Shown here one piece after another: positions 34,372 to 44,637 of a DNA stretch of 64,000 bases. How positions within the stretch are numbered: the first letter of the stretch is position 1; each line of letters opens with the position of its first letter. Under the pieces are notes generated by a model. The model was not told where the DNA came from. It worked only from the letters and a program-made list of their open reading frames with translations, and did no database searches. The position numbers and the translations under genes are program-made. The DNA is taken from assembly GCF_001857945.1 (NCBI RefSeq), contig NZ_CP017770.1, positions 248,001 to 312,000 on the forward strand. Reading direction: 5' to 3'. This DNA is from Paenibacillus crassostreae. Its GTDB lineage: Bacteria > Bacillota > Bacilli > Paenibacillales > Paenibacillaceae.

Positions 34372-36204
34372 TCAAATTTGCAATACACCTAAGCTTGCCC
34401 CTTTGGCAAATAAACGCTCGATCTTACTCTCTACAGTTGGATCAACTACCAATGGTGGAGCTTGATGTGGCTTGATACGAGCATCGATGATGACGTTATC
34501 ACAAGACCAATGTTTGTTCTCATAACTACTATTAACACCATAAATATCATGTGAAGGGTTACTACGTGTGAATGTAACCCACAGGAAATTCTGGATACTA
34601 GAACTTATAAAAGAACTATCGTCACTTAGTATGATCATCGGACATGAAGAAATCGGTCCATTCGCTTGAATAGCGTTCGTTAGCTCTTTCAATTCTACTT
34701 GTGTTGAAGCATAATCGATGAATTTAGATGCTTGCATGGACACTACGCCAGGCATCACTAAATGGGCATGATCATACCCCCGAATTCCTTTTAATCCGTT
34801 AGGCACCTCATGACATAATTCTCTTATCTGATCGCCATATGCAGCAAATACCACTTTACTACCACTATTAATGCCTGTTCCAGAATAATCTAACGTATCT
34901 ATTGTTGTATTGGTATGGAAATGAATATCTCGACGTAGGTCGATTCTTTCTAAGATATAAGATAAGAACTCTACGATATGATGTGAATCTAATGGCTGCT
35001 TATCTTCTGCTGTTATGAACAAATACTTCGCTAAGCTCAGTTGTCCAGTACCTAAGATCCGATTGGCTAACGTGAGTAGTTCAGTTGGTTGTTTCACTTG
35101 TTGATATGGGGTATAACGTTCACTCCCGATCGCGAATAGCAATGGATGTACGCCTGCTGCATCAACAGCATGAACTTCTTTGACACCAGGAATTTCATTC
35201 TTAATTGCATCACCTGTTAACTCATGAATAAGTTCGCCGAATGAAGTATCTTCTTGTGGAGGGCGACCAACCACAGTAAACGGCCATATGGCATTGGGTT
35301 TCGCATACACTTTATGAACTTTCATAACAGGGAAAGGATGAGTTAGGCTATAGTAACCTAAATGATCTCCAAATGGACCCTCTGGTTTCGTATCTTCAGG
35401 ATAAATCTCCCCTGTAATTACAAAATCAGCATCACTACTAATACAGTATCCATCGATATAGTTATAACGGAAATTACGTCCTGCTAACAAGCCTGCAACT
35501 GTCATCTCACTCAGACCTTCGGGTAATGGCATAACCGCTGCTAAGGTGTGAGCTGGAGGTCCACCAATAAAGATACTGACTTTCAGAGGAACACCTAACT
35601 TATTAGCTTTATCTTGATGTATTCCAATTCCACGGTGTATCTGGTAATGAAGCCCGACTTCTTTATTCATTTCATAATCGTTTCCATTAAGCTGAATACG
35701 ATACATACCCAGATTTGAATTCATAATTCCTGGCTTGTCCGGATCTTCCGAATACACTTGCGGCAACGTTACGAAAGCCCCCCCATCCATTGGCCAGTGT
35801 TGGATTAATGGTAGGTCAGAGATTTGGATTTCCTGGAGAGTAACCGGCATCTTTCCGATTTTTTTGATAGGGAGTGCTTTTACTGCTGCTAAACCGCTTC
35901 CTATGTTGCTAAAAGGTTGTTTCAATGCTTTCATCGGATCATCGCGTAGTGCCATAACATTCTGTACGGATGTCCATGTATCTCGGAACATGAATTTACT
36001 ACGTTCTAATGTGCCAAATAGATTTGAAACCGCACGGAATTTCGAACCTTTGACATTTTCGAATAACAAGGCTGGACCCCCTGCTTCATAGACTTTCAGG
36101 TGTATAGCAGCCATTTCTAGATAGGGGTCTACCTCTTCTTTGATACGGACCAAATGTCCATTCTTCTCTAAATCAATGATACACTCTTCTAAATTACGAT
36201 ACAT
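34372..36204 (-). CDS. UbiD-family prenyl-FMN-dependent decarboxylase
   Basis: 610 residues, longer than E. coli UbiD (about 490). Prenyl-FMN/metal motifs: SNLGMYRIQ near 163, EGPFGDHLGYY near 272 (E-x-P-x-G-D), and VVGRPPQEDTSFGE near 311. It removes a carboxyl group from an aromatic or unsaturated acid with the UbiX-made cofactor. No ubiX neighbour in the window. Menaquinone-related use is possible but not shown. Confidence 0.88.
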   Translation of the reverse strand: MYRNLEECIIDLEKNGHLVRIKEEVDPYLEMAAIHLKVYEAGGPALLFENVKGSKFRAVSNLFGTLERSKFMFRDTWTSVQNVMALRDDPMKALKQPFSNIGSGLAAVKALPIKKIGKMPVTLQEIQISDLPLIQHWPMDGGAFVTLPQVYSEDPDKPGIMNSNLGMYRIQLNGNDYEMNKEVGLHYQIHRGIGIHQDKANKLGVPLKVSIFIGGPPAHTLAAVMPLPEGLSEMTVAGLLAGRNFRYNYIDGYCISSDADFVITGEIYPEDTKPEGPFGDHLGYYSLTHPFPVMKVHKVYAKPNAIWPFTVVGRPPQEDTSFGELIHELTGDAIKNEIPGVKEVHAVDAAGVHPLLFAIGSERYTPYQQVKQPTELLTLANRILGTGQLSLAKYLFITAEDKQPLDSHHIVEFLSYILERIDLRRDIHFHTNTTIDTLDYSGTGINSGSKVVFAAYGDQIRELCHEVPNGLKGIRGYDHAHLVMPGVVSMQASKFIDYASTQVELKELTNAIQANGPISSCPMIILSDDSSFISSSIQNFLWVTFTRSNPSHDIYGVNSSYENKHWSCDNVIIDARIKPHQAPPLVVDPTVESKIERLFAKGASLGVLQI

Positions 36205-36286
36205 ATTTCATAGCTCCATTCTTTAATCAAACATAGTAATTACTATTATGACAGTTTTGTTAGTTAACTAGTATGAGGATTCACAA

Positions 36287-37174
36287 CTATTTATAGAAAC
36301 GATCACGAAATTTTCCGGGAGATTCTCCCGTCCAACGTTTGAACTGTCTACTGAAATGTGCAATATCTTTATAGCCTAATTTCACAGATATGGACTCTAT
36401 CGTAAGTTCAGGCTCCATTAACAATAATTTAGCTTTTTTCAACATCAATGTTGATAAATATTGGCGTGGTGACATTCCAAATACATGATTAAACATTCGA
36501 TTCACAGAAGACATACTGTAACCCATTTCTTTCGCAATGGATGCAACGGAGTCAAAATCACTTCTCCCAAGACTAGTATCTGCGGTTTCATTTACGGTAC
36601 ACTCTAGTCTTGCAGCAATATCAGATGCTATTTGGGACATATGAGCTGTTGATTTGCTATTACTCTCCTGTTTAGAAAGATGATCACTAATTGCTGCAAA
36701 TAACTCAAAAAGTGTGGATAACGCTCTCATTCGCGATTCTACACGAACGCTAGTCTCCTCCAAAGTTAATGTGATTAACTTATCCAATGCCGGTCTGACC
36801 GCATGTGTTAGATTGCAATCTGCAGGTTGATAACAAATCGAATTTCTACATAATAGTTCTCTGAAAGCTCTCTCGTCTACGTCGAAATGGAGACAATAGT
36901 ATGCCATATCTTCTCCACCAACCACTTTACTCTCATGAATATCTCCAGGATTCAGGAGTAGAATATCACCAGGTTTCTGTATGTAAGTCTTGCGATTAAC
37001 GACCATCTCTTGGGTTCCCGCTAAGACAAGATTCACCTCAAACATGGGATGCGTGTGCTGAGGATAGGTCCAATCTTGATCTACCGTACGCCAATGTGCG
37101 GCGAATACCCGGAAAGTCGAATCCATATCGGGAAGCATGAATTCTTTGGTAGTTCGTTCGTATGCCACATCCAC
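36287..37174 (-). CDS. AraC-family transcription regulator
   Basis: 295 residues from a GTG at 37174 that has GGAG 8 bases upstream; an earlier in-frame ATG at 37216 lacks a site. N-terminal cupin-like sensing domain (QHTHPMFEVNLVL, KPGDILLLNPGDIHES) and a C-terminal double helix-turn-helix (FDSVASIAKEMGYSMSSVN and ISVKLGYKDIAHFSRQFKRW). Divergent from the GH43 gene, so it probably activates that gene in response to a sugar. Confidence 0.9.
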   Translation of the reverse strand: MDVAYERTTKEFMLPDMDSTFRVFAAHWRTVDQDWTYPQHTHPMFEVNLVLAGTQEMVVNRKTYIQKPGDILLLNPGDIHESKVVGGEDMAYYCLHFDVDERAFRELLCRNSICYQPADCNLTHAVRPALDKLITLTLEETSVRVESRMRALSTLFELFAAISDHLSKQESNSKSTAHMSQIASDIAARLECTVNETADTSLGRSDFDSVASIAKEMGYSMSSVNRMFNHVFGMSPRQYLSTLMLKKAKLLLMEPELTIESISVKLGYKDIAHFSRQFKRWTGESPGKFRDRFYK

Positions 37175-37349
37175 TATATTCACTCCTATTATATATTTCA
37201 CATCATTAACTATCATGTGACTGATTTGGGTAAATTCATGCTTATTATGGACATATAATTAGTGTACCACCATTGATATAATAAAGTCATTATAACCCAA
37301 AACCTTGTGTAACGTGAGGTTCTTAAGATGGGTAAAAAGGAGTTTATCT

Positions 37350-38957
37350 ATGTCTACTATTCAAAATCCAATTTTACCGGGATTCAATGCAGATCCCAGC
37401 ATTTGTCGTGTAGGAGAAGATTACTATATTGCAGTATCAACATTCGAATGGTTCCCTGGTGTAGGTATTTATCATTCCAAAGATCTTAAGAATTGGCATT
37501 TAGTATCACGTCCATTAACTAGATTAAGCCAATTAAATATGATGGGAAATCCGGATTCGGGTGGCATCTGGGCACCTCAACTTTCTTATAGTAATAATCA
37601 ATTCTGGTTGATCTACACTGACGTTAAAGTTGTTGAGGGTCAATGGAAAGACTGTCACAATTATTTAGCGAACTGCGATACGATAGATGGTGATTGGTCT
37701 GATCCAATCTACTTGAATAGTTCAGGATTTGACCCATCCCTATTCCATGATGAAGATGGAAAGAAATATCTAGTTAACATGAACTGGGATCATCGCATCG
37801 GTCATCATAATTTCTACGGCATCGCTATCCAGGAATATAGTGTCACGGAGCGTAAACTAGTTGGTAAAGCAGAGATTATTTTCAAAGGTACAGATATCAT
37901 GTTAACAGAAGCTCCGCACTTGTATAAAATAAACGGTTTCTATTATCTTTTGACTGCTGAAGGTGGTACGAAGTTTGAACATCAAGCTACAATAGCACGT
38001 TCGAAAGACTTAAAAGGACCATATGAAGTTCATTCAGAGAATCCATTGATCTCATCCTTTGCACATCCACGTATTGCTTTGCAAAAAGCAGGACATGCAT
38101 CCATTGTTCAAACGCATACCGACGAATGGTTCTTGGTTCACTTAACGGGGAGACCTTTACCAAGAGATGGACAACCTTTACTCGATCCTCGGGGATTCTG
38201 TCCACTAGGTAGAGAAACAGCGATTCAAAGACTTGAATGGAATAATGATTGGCCATATGTTGTAGGTGGTAATAAACCCTCGTTGCAAATTGAAGGACCT
38301 AAGGTCGAAGAAGTGAAATGGGAACGAGACTTCCCGGAGAAAGATGACTTTAATGATGATGTTCTCAACCTACATTTTCAAAACTTACGTATCCCACTAG
38401 GTGAACATATTGTTTCACTGAAAGATAATCCTGGGCATTTACGTCTTTACGGTAAAGAATCATTAACATCTAAATTCACACAAGCTTTTGTAGCAAGACG
38501 TTGGCAGCACTTTACGTTTAAAGCTGAAACTAAGATTGCCTTTAATCCGACAACCTTCCAACAATCTGCGGGTCTTGTGAACTACTATAATACACAGAAC
38601 TGGACATCTTGTCAGATCTCTTGGAATGAAGAAAAAGGTAGAATTCTTGAATTGATGACGTGTGAACATTTCAACTTTGCACAACCTCTTCAAGGACATG
38701 AAGTTGTTATTCCAGAACATGTCGAGTACGTATATCTGCGAGTTGTTGTGAACGTGCATGAGTATCAATACCATTATTCGTATGATGGCACGAATTGGAC
38801 CCCTATCCCAGTTAAATTCGAATCGTACAAACTGTCTGATGATTATGTTCAAGGTGGAGGATTCTTTACGGGTGCATTCGTAGGTATGCAATGCCAAGAT
38901 ACATCAGGTCAGAACCTACATGCAGATTTCGATTATTTTATTTATAAGAATCTTTAA
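37350..38957 (+). CDS. xynB: Glycoside hydrolase family 43 beta-xylosidase
   Basis: 535 residues from the ATG at 37350 with AAAAAGGAG upstream. GH43 five-blade propeller: general base Asp in [12 protein letters not shown] near 12, [13 protein letters not shown] near 128, catalytic Glu in LTEAPHLYK near 188. The C-terminal half (about 310-535) is a beta-sandwich of the xylosidase type. No signal peptide, so it cleaves short xylo-oligosaccharides inside the cell. Regulated probably by the divergent AraC gene. Confidence 0.9.
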   Translation: MSTIQNPILPGFNADPSICRVGEDYYIAVSTFEWFPGVGIYHSKDLKNWHLVSRPLTRLSQLNMMGNPDSGGIWAPQLSYSNNQFWLIYTDVKVVEGQWKDCHNYLANCDTIDGDWSDPIYLNSSGFDPSLFHDEDGKKYLVNMNWDHRIGHHNFYGIAIQEYSVTERKLVGKAEIIFKGTDIMLTEAPHLYKINGFYYLLTAEGGTKFEHQATIARSKDLKGPYEVHSENPLISSFAHPRIALQKAGHASIVQTHTDEWFLVHLTGRPLPRDGQPLLDPRGFCPLGRETAIQRLEWNNDWPYVVGGNKPSLQIEGPKVEEVKWERDFPEKDDFNDDVLNLHFQNLRIPLGEHIVSLKDNPGHLRLYGKESLTSKFTQAFVARRWQHFTFKAETKIAFNPTTFQQSAGLVNYYNTQNWTSCQISWNEEKGRILELMTCEHFNFAQPLQGHEVVIPEHVEYVYLRVVVNVHEYQYHYSYDGTNWTPIPVKFESYKLSDDYVQGGGFFTGAFVGMQCQDTSGQNLHADFDYFIYKNL

Positions 38958-38966
38958 TACGTAAAA

Positions 38967-38998
38967 GAAAGGCTATCGATCATAATCGGTAGCTTTTT
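38967..38998 (+). terminator. Terminator after GH43 gene
   Basis: AAGGCTATCGAT pairs with ATCGGTAGCTTT (one wobble), then T-run. Confidence 0.75.
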
Positions 38999-39070
38999 CT
39001 TCGCATTGACCCCGATCAGCAGAAGTAGTACGATTTCAGCATAGTTTGGTTAGTCTAGGAGGTATTATAG

Positions 39071-40462
39071 TTGGATAATTTAACAATTGAAGTAATGGAT
39101 CAATATTTACAAGAGCATCAACAATTTTTCTATAGTGGACAAACTCGTAATATTCAATTTAGATTACAGCAATTAAGCAAATTGAAAGTAACAATTCAAC
39201 GTTATGAACAGCAGATCATCTCAGCTTTATATGACGATTTACGAAAGAGTGAATTTGAAGCATACGCAACAGAGATTGGTTTTTGCTTAAGTAGTATTAG
39301 TCATACTATGAAGCATTTGAAACGATGGATGAAGCCGCAGAAAGTAAGAACCCCTATCCATCAGTACCCGTCTAAGAGTTATATTGTAAAAGAACCCTAC
39401 GGTACCGTGTTAATTGTTGGTCCATTTAACTATCCATTTCAATTACTCATAGAACCGCTTATTGGAGCCCTCGCAACTGGAAATTGTATCGTACTTAAAC
39501 CATCTGAGAATACCCCAGCCGTCACTACTATCATTAAAAAAATGATCAAAGAAACCTTCAACCCATCATACATTCGAGTCATTGAAGGAGAAAAGGAAAC
39601 CACGTCTATCCTTATACATGCGGCATTTGATTACATATTCTTCACTGGTAGTGTTCCCGTTGGAAAGATTGTGATGGAAGCAGCTGCTAAGAATCTTACG
39701 CCCGTCACACTAGAATTAGGTGGGAAAAGCCCAGTCATTGTGGATCGAACCGCGAATATTCCCTTGGCAGCGAAACGTATTATATGGGGGAAGTTGTTGA
39801 ATACAGGTCAGACATGTATTGCTCCTGATTACGTTCTAGCCCATGCAGATATCAAACAACAGTTAATTGAGGAAATGAAACATGTCATTACGAATTTTTA
39901 TGGTTCAGATGCGAGAACCAGCAAGGACTATGGACGGATTGTCAATGAACGACAATTTGATCGGTTGGTTGCTATCATAAATAAAGATGAAGCGAACATC
40001 TTATTTGGTGGTCATGTAGATAAGGACGATCTATACATTGAGCCTACCCTTTTAGCTACGGAATCTTGGTCAGATACTGCGATGCAAGACGAAATATTTG
40101 GTCCCATTCTACCCATCATGACATATCACAAGTTAGAGGAAGCTATACAAATGATTCAAAGCCACCCTAAACCGCTATCTTTATATTTATTTACAGAGCA
40201 TAAACAGGTCGAGAATGAAGTGTTAGGTCGAGTTTCCTTCGGTGGAGGCTGTGTAAATGATACAATATCACATGTTGCGAATACGTATCTCCCCTTCGGT
40301 GGTGTGGGTAACGCTGGAATCGGTGCTTATCATGGACAATACAGCTTTGATACCTTCTCACATGCTAAAAGCATTCTGAAGAAAAGTACGAAGTTCGATT
40401 TAAAGGTTGTATTTCCTCCATATGGCGATAAAGTAAAGTTGGTAAAGAAGCTATTAAAATAA
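39071..40462 (+). CDS. Aldehyde dehydrogenase, class 3-like
   Basis: 463 residues from a TTG with GGAGG upstream. ALDH motifs: GPFNYPFQL near 117, GSVPVGK near 197, ELGGKSPVIVD near 217 (general base Glu), and catalytic Cys in NTGQTCIAPDY near 251. C-terminal half ends in a Lys-rich tail (VKLVKKLLK), similar to membrane-associated class 3 enzymes such as YwdH. Oxidises medium or long aldehydes with NAD(P)+. Confidence 0.92.
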   Translation: MDNLTIEVMDQYLQEHQQFFYSGQTRNIQFRLQQLSKLKVTIQRYEQQIISALYDDLRKSEFEAYATEIGFCLSSISHTMKHLKRWMKPQKVRTPIHQYPSKSYIVKEPYGTVLIVGPFNYPFQLLIEPLIGALATGNCIVLKPSENTPAVTTIIKKMIKETFNPSYIRVIEGEKETTSILIHAAFDYIFFTGSVPVGKIVMEAAAKNLTPVTLELGGKSPVIVDRTANIPLAAKRIIWGKLLNTGQTCIAPDYVLAHADIKQQLIEEMKHVITNFYGSDARTSKDYGRIVNERQFDRLVAIINKDEANILFGGHVDKDDLYIEPTLLATESWSDTAMQDEIFGPILPIMTYHKLEEAIQMIQSHPKPLSLYLFTEHKQVENEVLGRVSFGGGCVNDTISHVANTYLPFGGVGNAGIGAYHGQYSFDTFSHAKSILKKSTKFDLKVVFPPYGDKVKLVKKLLK

Positions 40463-40515
40463 CTCCATCCGATCCGTTTGCCTAAAAGTCGACTAATTTT
40501 ATAGCACCATCTTCT

Positions 40516-40552
40516 AACCACGTCGACAGGATTTAGATCATTGGCGTGGTTA
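40516..40552. terminator. Weak hairpin between convergent genes
   Basis: TAACCACG / CGTGGTTA, 8-bp stem, 21-base loop; poor T-run. May end the aldehyde dehydrogenase or methyltransferase transcript. Confidence 0.3.
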
Positions 40553-40577
40553 ATTCTTGTTCACAACGATTCAACCT

Positions 40578-41297
40578 CTATTTAATCTTCTGCACAGCGA
40601 GCGTAATACAATGACAACGAAATTGTGTAGGTGTATCATATTTGTCCTCAGCAATCGAGCGAATGACGGTCTTATGCTCAAGTATATTCCATTCGGCATA
40701 CACTTCTTGGAGAATTGTTGTAGCTCTCTCCATGGGTAAGTTCAGTTCAATTAGGGGCTCACGCTCCCTACCGGATACTATGTCTACTTCTTGCACATCC
40801 GTGTTCATCGTAATACAGTGGATACCACCTAACTTCGTACCTAATTTCATTCGATTCAGCACTTTCACCAACGCTATTTCTGACGATACATGCTCAAGAC
40901 AACCACATGCTACGATGAAGTCATAATGATTCTCAGCAATATTCGTCAGTTCTACATCAACCTCCTCAGCTTGTATTCCGTCAGTAACGCCATATTCTAG
41001 GGCATTCTCATGAAGCTTATCAATGGCTTCAGCTAATAGATCAGTACCTAACATTTGACTTCCCGTACCTTTAAGGCGCATAGCCATTGGAATCGTATTA
41101 CGCCCCGCTCCACAACCAAGATCAAGCACATTCACTCGTTCTTTATGTTCTAACAATCGATCTAGCATTTCCATCACTAATGAGTTGGGTTTTGACATCC
41201 ACGAACCCGCTTCTAATATCTCATGTTCATGATAAAGCTCATTATGATAATTAGCTTCTGCTTTGCGTGCTTTTGCGAAATCAGCTTGTTCCAACAT
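40578..41297 (-). CDS. SAM-dependent methyltransferase
   Basis: 239 residues from the ATG at 41297, preceded by GGAGGTGAGG. Class I fold: VLDLGCGAGRNTIPMA near 63 binds SAM, and FIVACGCLEHVS near 132 is motif IV-like. Substrate unknown. Confidence 0.85.
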   Translation of the reverse strand: MLEQADFAKARKAEANYHNELYHEHEILEAGSWMSKPNSLVMEMLDRLLEHKERVNVLDLGCGAGRNTIPMAMRLKGTGSQMLGTDLLAEAIDKLHENALEYGVTDGIQAEEVDVELTNIAENHYDFIVACGCLEHVSSEIALVKVLNRMKLGTKLGGIHCITMNTDVQEVDIVSGREREPLIELNLPMERATTILQEVYAEWNILEHKTVIRSIAEDKYDTPTQFRCHCITLAVQKIK

Positions 41298-41375
41298 CCT
41301 CACCTCCAACACAACTTACTTACAATCAATCCGCATATGAAGTATTAACCAAACGACAAAATACAAAACATAAAT

Positions 41376-41403
41376 AAGACAGAGTAAACATGTACTCTGT
41401 CTT
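41376..41403 (-). terminator. Terminator after SGNH hydrolase gene
   Basis: AAGACAGAGTA / TACTCTGTCTT, 11-bp perfect stem with a 6-base loop; T-rich on the minus strand. Confidence 0.8.
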
Positions 41404-41455
41404 CCTTTCGCTATTTAATTAATTAATGTTATTAATCATTTATGATATGAACGAT

Positions 41456-42637
41456 CTAATACCACGCTAAGAATGCTTCTGCTATAGCCTTTCCAGCAAT
41501 TCCGTTAGGATGTGGATCATACATATTAGTCATATATTCTGGTTTTAGTTGATGATCGTTAGGAGCATCTTGTGACAATACTTCGGCAATATCAAAAACA
41601 CGATCTACCCCAATCGGAGGCTTGGTACGAATCTGATCATTCACCTTACGCCAAGCTTTTTCTTGTTCATCAGTAAAGTTAAAGGTAGGTACTGTACACA
41701 ATATGATATTGATTAATGGGTTATTGATCTTTAGGGTTGAGATAATCGTTGTTAAATCAGTCATCAGTTGTGTAGCAATCCGGTTGGCAGTACCCAGGTC
41801 ATTCACACCTAATACGATGACAATCTCATCTGCTTGTTTAGCTTTGTATAACCATGCCCCATCGGTGGCTGCATCATAGGCTCTAGCCCATCCAGAACCA
41901 ATATTCCAGACACCTGTAGTAGTAGGAAGTTCTGCCGCAATCCGCGCCACCCAGTATTCATATTGATCCTTGGCGGTACGAACACCCTGTGTAATCGAAT
42001 CTCCTAAGAAAATAAGTTGCTTCTCTACTTGTTTCTTATAACCAATGAAGGTCGGAACTACTAATTGATTCTCCGATTCTTGATATGAGTTGGAAGATTC
42101 TTGATCTGCTAGAATACCTGGAGCATCATATACAGTTGCTAGTAATGTTTCGGTGTTAAACGGTATTGTTTTCCCAGAAGACATTGTCGTAATACTCCAT
42201 GTAAAAGCTAAAAAATGACCCGCTGGAATATCAATCTGAACTTCATCACTCCAAAATTTCTCTCCTGATTGAACGATCTTCGAAATATTACCGTCAAACG
42301 TAAGTGGAACTTGAGAGCCTTTTACAACATCGCCCTTAGGCTCCATTCCACCATCAGCTACAAAAGCAGCTTCAATTCTCCACTTTCCACCTAAATCACT
42401 AGCGGCAGCAATTTGTCCCATATCCCATGTTGAGTCAACAGCATTACTATGCCAGAAATGAAGAGTCTGTGGACCACTCTCTCTCAGGCGAATATATGTA
42501 CGATATGTATGCGTGAATGGCTTGTCATGGTTCATAATGAAATTCGTGACCGTCGATAGAATAGTCGCTGACGTATAATCATTATGCATAAGTCTATCAT
42601 TGTTAGCTTGAATTACGTTGTTAGTTTCATTGCTCAT
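41456..42637 (-). CDS. SGNH/GDSL-family hydrolase
   Basis: 393 residues. The last 200 form the hydrolase: GDSITQG near 202 (nucleophile Ser), GSGWARA near 239, LGVNDLG near 265, and DPHPNG near 375 with the Asp/His pair. The first 190 residues are a beta-rich domain of unknown role. No signal peptide. Probably an esterase acting on acetylated sugars. Confidence 0.87.
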   Translation of the reverse strand: MSNETNNVIQANNDRLMHNDYTSATILSTVTNFIMNHDKPFTHTYRTYIRLRESGPQTLHFWHSNAVDSTWDMGQIAAASDLGGKWRIEAAFVADGGMEPKGDVVKGSQVPLTFDGNISKIVQSGEKFWSDEVQIDIPAGHFLAFTWSITTMSSGKTIPFNTETLLATVYDAPGILADQESSNSYQESENQLVVPTFIGYKKQVEKQLIFLGDSITQGVRTAKDQYEYWVARIAAELPTTTGVWNIGSGWARAYDAATDGAWLYKAKQADEIVIVLGVNDLGTANRIATQLMTDLTTIISTLKINNPLINIILCTVPTFNFTDEQEKAWRKVNDQIRTKPPIGVDRVFDIAEVLSQDAPNDHQLKPEYMTNMYDPHPNGIAGKAIAEAFLAWY

Positions 42638-42773
42638 CTAATCTCTCACACTCCAAATTCTATTTGATATTAAAGAAACCTATGTAACGTTAAGTTGTGA
42701 TGAACTCACTTCTTATTGTTTCATAGGTTTGATCTATTTTACAATATTAAATATGCAATGATTCAAACCAAAA

Positions 42774-43331
42774 TTATGCTTGATCAATAACCGTAATTAG
42801 ATCTGATGCAGGAGTTCTAGGCTGAGCATTTGGAACTTGACTAGCATATCCAACATGGATACTTCCTACGACTTTTTCTCCTGGTTGAATTCCGAGTGCT
42901 TCACGATAGCCTGCTTCATACATGAACCCGTAACTCTTCCAGACTGAACCCAATCCTTGTTCCCATGATAGTAAACTGAAGTTTTGAATAATACAACTTA
43001 CTGATGCATAATCTTCTTCCCTGATACTAATCACAGGATTTTCTTTCATTACAACTGCAATATACATCGGAACGTCCATCATTCGATTATAGAATGCCAA
43101 GCTAGCTTCTTGCGCCTTAGTTGAATCCTGAGCTTTTCCTTTCGATTGAATCTCTGCAATACGCTTACGTCCTTCACCATGAACAATGACGAATCGCCAA
43201 GGTTGTGTCATGCGATGATTAGGTACCCATACCGCCGTATCCAATAGATTCTTCACAAGATCTAATGATACCTCACGATCTTCATAAATATGAATAGATC
43301 TTCTTTCTTTTATGAGTTGAGATAATTCCAT
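42774..43331 (-). CDS. Nitroreductase-family protein
   Basis: 185 residues, FMN-binding nitroreductase fold: IKERRSI near 7, VWVPNHRMTQPWRFVIV near 34-50, and GSVWKSYGF near 131. It reduces nitro groups, quinones or similar using NAD(P)H. A Fur-like box lies 74 bases upstream of its start, suggesting iron control. Confidence 0.87.
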   Translation of the reverse strand: MELSQLIKERRSIHIYEDREVSLDLVKNLLDTAVWVPNHRMTQPWRFVIVHGEGRKRIAEIQSKGKAQDSTKAQEASLAFYNRMMDVPMYIAVVMKENPVISIREEDYASVSCIIQNFSLLSWEQGLGSVWKSYGFMYEAGYREALGIQPGEKVVGSIHVGYASQVPNAQPRTPASDLITVIDQA

Positions 43332-43404
43332 GGTCTTGCTCCTCCCTATTATTCACACTAATATGTAATCCAATAATGATTAATATGAATATTTCAAATT
43401 TAAA

Positions 43405-43419
43405 TGATAAACATTATCA
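43405..43419. promoter_or_regulatory. Fur box upstream of the nitroreductase gene
   Basis: TGATAAA-C-ATTATCA differs by one base from the Bacillus 7-1-7 Fur consensus TGATAAT-N-ATTATCA, and the symmetry extends to AATGATAAACATTATCATT. It lies between the azlD stop and the nitroreductase start. Confidence 0.65.
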
Positions 43420-43458
43420 TTACTTAGTTTAGATGGCGTGCAATCACTTGTCAACAAA

Positions 43459-43791
43459 CTATAATAAAAATAACCATCTTAGTAACATCATGCATAGAAG
43501 CCCGATTAGTACGGTACCGAGTAAACTTCTAGTGATGATAGCAGTTGCAAATGTAGGTATGGCAGTTAACCACTCTAGTCGAGTATTAACTATTGAGAAA
43601 TGACCATCATAGAGAAATAACTCATGTGCAATTAATGCGGCCATAACTGCAATCGGGATATGTTGTAACCATCTAATAAGCCCAGGAGGGATTCTCATAC
43701 GACTAAGTAAGACTAGCGGGAGTACACGGGGGATAAATGTAACAAGTGCCGATCCCAGTATAATTATGAGGATGTACCATCTGATTTCCAT
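43459..43791 (-). CDS. azlD: AzlD, small subunit of branched-chain amino acid exporter
   Basis: 110 residues with about four membrane segments; FIPRVLPLVLLSRM near 19-32 and ALIAHELF are AzlD-typical. Works with AzlC to export branched-chain amino acids or analogues. Its start overlaps the end of azlC by 28 bases. Confidence 0.88.
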   Translation of the reverse strand: MEIRWYILIIILGSALVTFIPRVLPLVLLSRMRIPPGLIRWLQHIPIAVMAALIAHELFLYDGHFSIVNTRLEWLTAIPTFATAIITRSLLGTVLIGLLCMMLLRWLFLL

Positions 43792-44504
43792 TGTTCATAT
43801 ACAACTCCTATAGTAGCGCTTAGAACAGCTGCCATGATAATACCCATACTTCCAGGTATGAGATAGCTAGCACCGATCACAATCAGGACTGAGCTTAACG
43901 CCACGATGACTTGGGTTACAAATTTCTTACTATGATTCATTTGTAATACGAGAAGTCCAATAAACATAGCGGGTAAGGCGAAATCTAGTCCATATTTCTC
44001 TGGATGAGGAATCCATTTCCCTAGTAATCCTCCAGCTACCGTTGCTAGGAACCAGTTCAAGTATGCCGTGATATTCAGCCCCAGCATCCAACGATAACCT
44101 AAAGGTTTTCCACTCGCGACCTGATTCATCGCGACCCCAAAAGTCTCATCCGTTAGTTGAGAGCCAATCAGTACATTTTGTATGACAGACTTCCCTTGGA
44201 AATGTGGGGCTATAGCAGCACTGAGTAATAGATGTCGTAAATTGATAAAAAATATTGTAAAGATAATAGCAGATATAGGTGAACTCGCTGCGATCATCCC
44301 TGCTGCGATGAATTGCCCTGAGCCAGCATAGAGCAATGCACTCATTAATGCGATTTCAGTCAAGCTCATACCCGAGGTGTTCCCTACTACGCCAGCTGCA
44401 AATCCAATACTTAAGTATCCAAGCAGTGTAGGTACACAATCTTTTACTCCCTGCCAAAAACTATCTCCTTGCTGGCCTAATCTATGTTGTTTTTCTAATT
44501 CCAT
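43764..44504 (-). CDS. azlC: AzlC, large subunit of branched-chain amino acid exporter
   Basis: 246 residues from the ATG at 44504, preceded by GAGGTTGAGGTA; an earlier in-frame start at 44543 has no site. AzlC signatures: GYLSIGFAAGVVGN near 27, YAGSGQFIAAGMI near 55, NLRHLLLSAAIAPHF near 84. Seven to eight membrane segments. Confidence 0.9.
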   Translation of the reverse strand: MELEKQHRLGQQGDSFWQGVKDCVPTLLGYLSIGFAAGVVGNTSGMSLTEIALMSALLYAGSGQFIAAGMIAASSPISAIIFTIFFINLRHLLLSAAIAPHFQGKSVIQNVLIGSQLTDETFGVAMNQVASGKPLGYRWMLGLNITAYLNWFLATVAGGLLGKWIPHPEKYGLDFALPAMFIGLLVLQMNHSKKFVTQVIVALSSVLIVIGASYLIPGSMGIIMAAVLSATIGVVYEQWKSDGTSS

Positions 44505-44561
44505 TACCTCAACCTCTTTTGTCAACATTGTATTTATAAGCATATCATCATAATTAGAAAA

Positions 44562-44583
44562 AAGCTTACCCTAGGGCAAGCTT
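44562..44583 (-). terminator. Terminator after the aldo/keto reductase region (minus)
   Basis: Near-perfect palindrome AAGCTTACCC-TAGGGCAAGCTT, followed on the minus strand by TTTT. Confidence 0.6.
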
Positions 44584-44637
44584 AATTCAAGAATCACTTT
44601 CATCATCGCTTATACAGCTTAAATAATGACTATTAAT

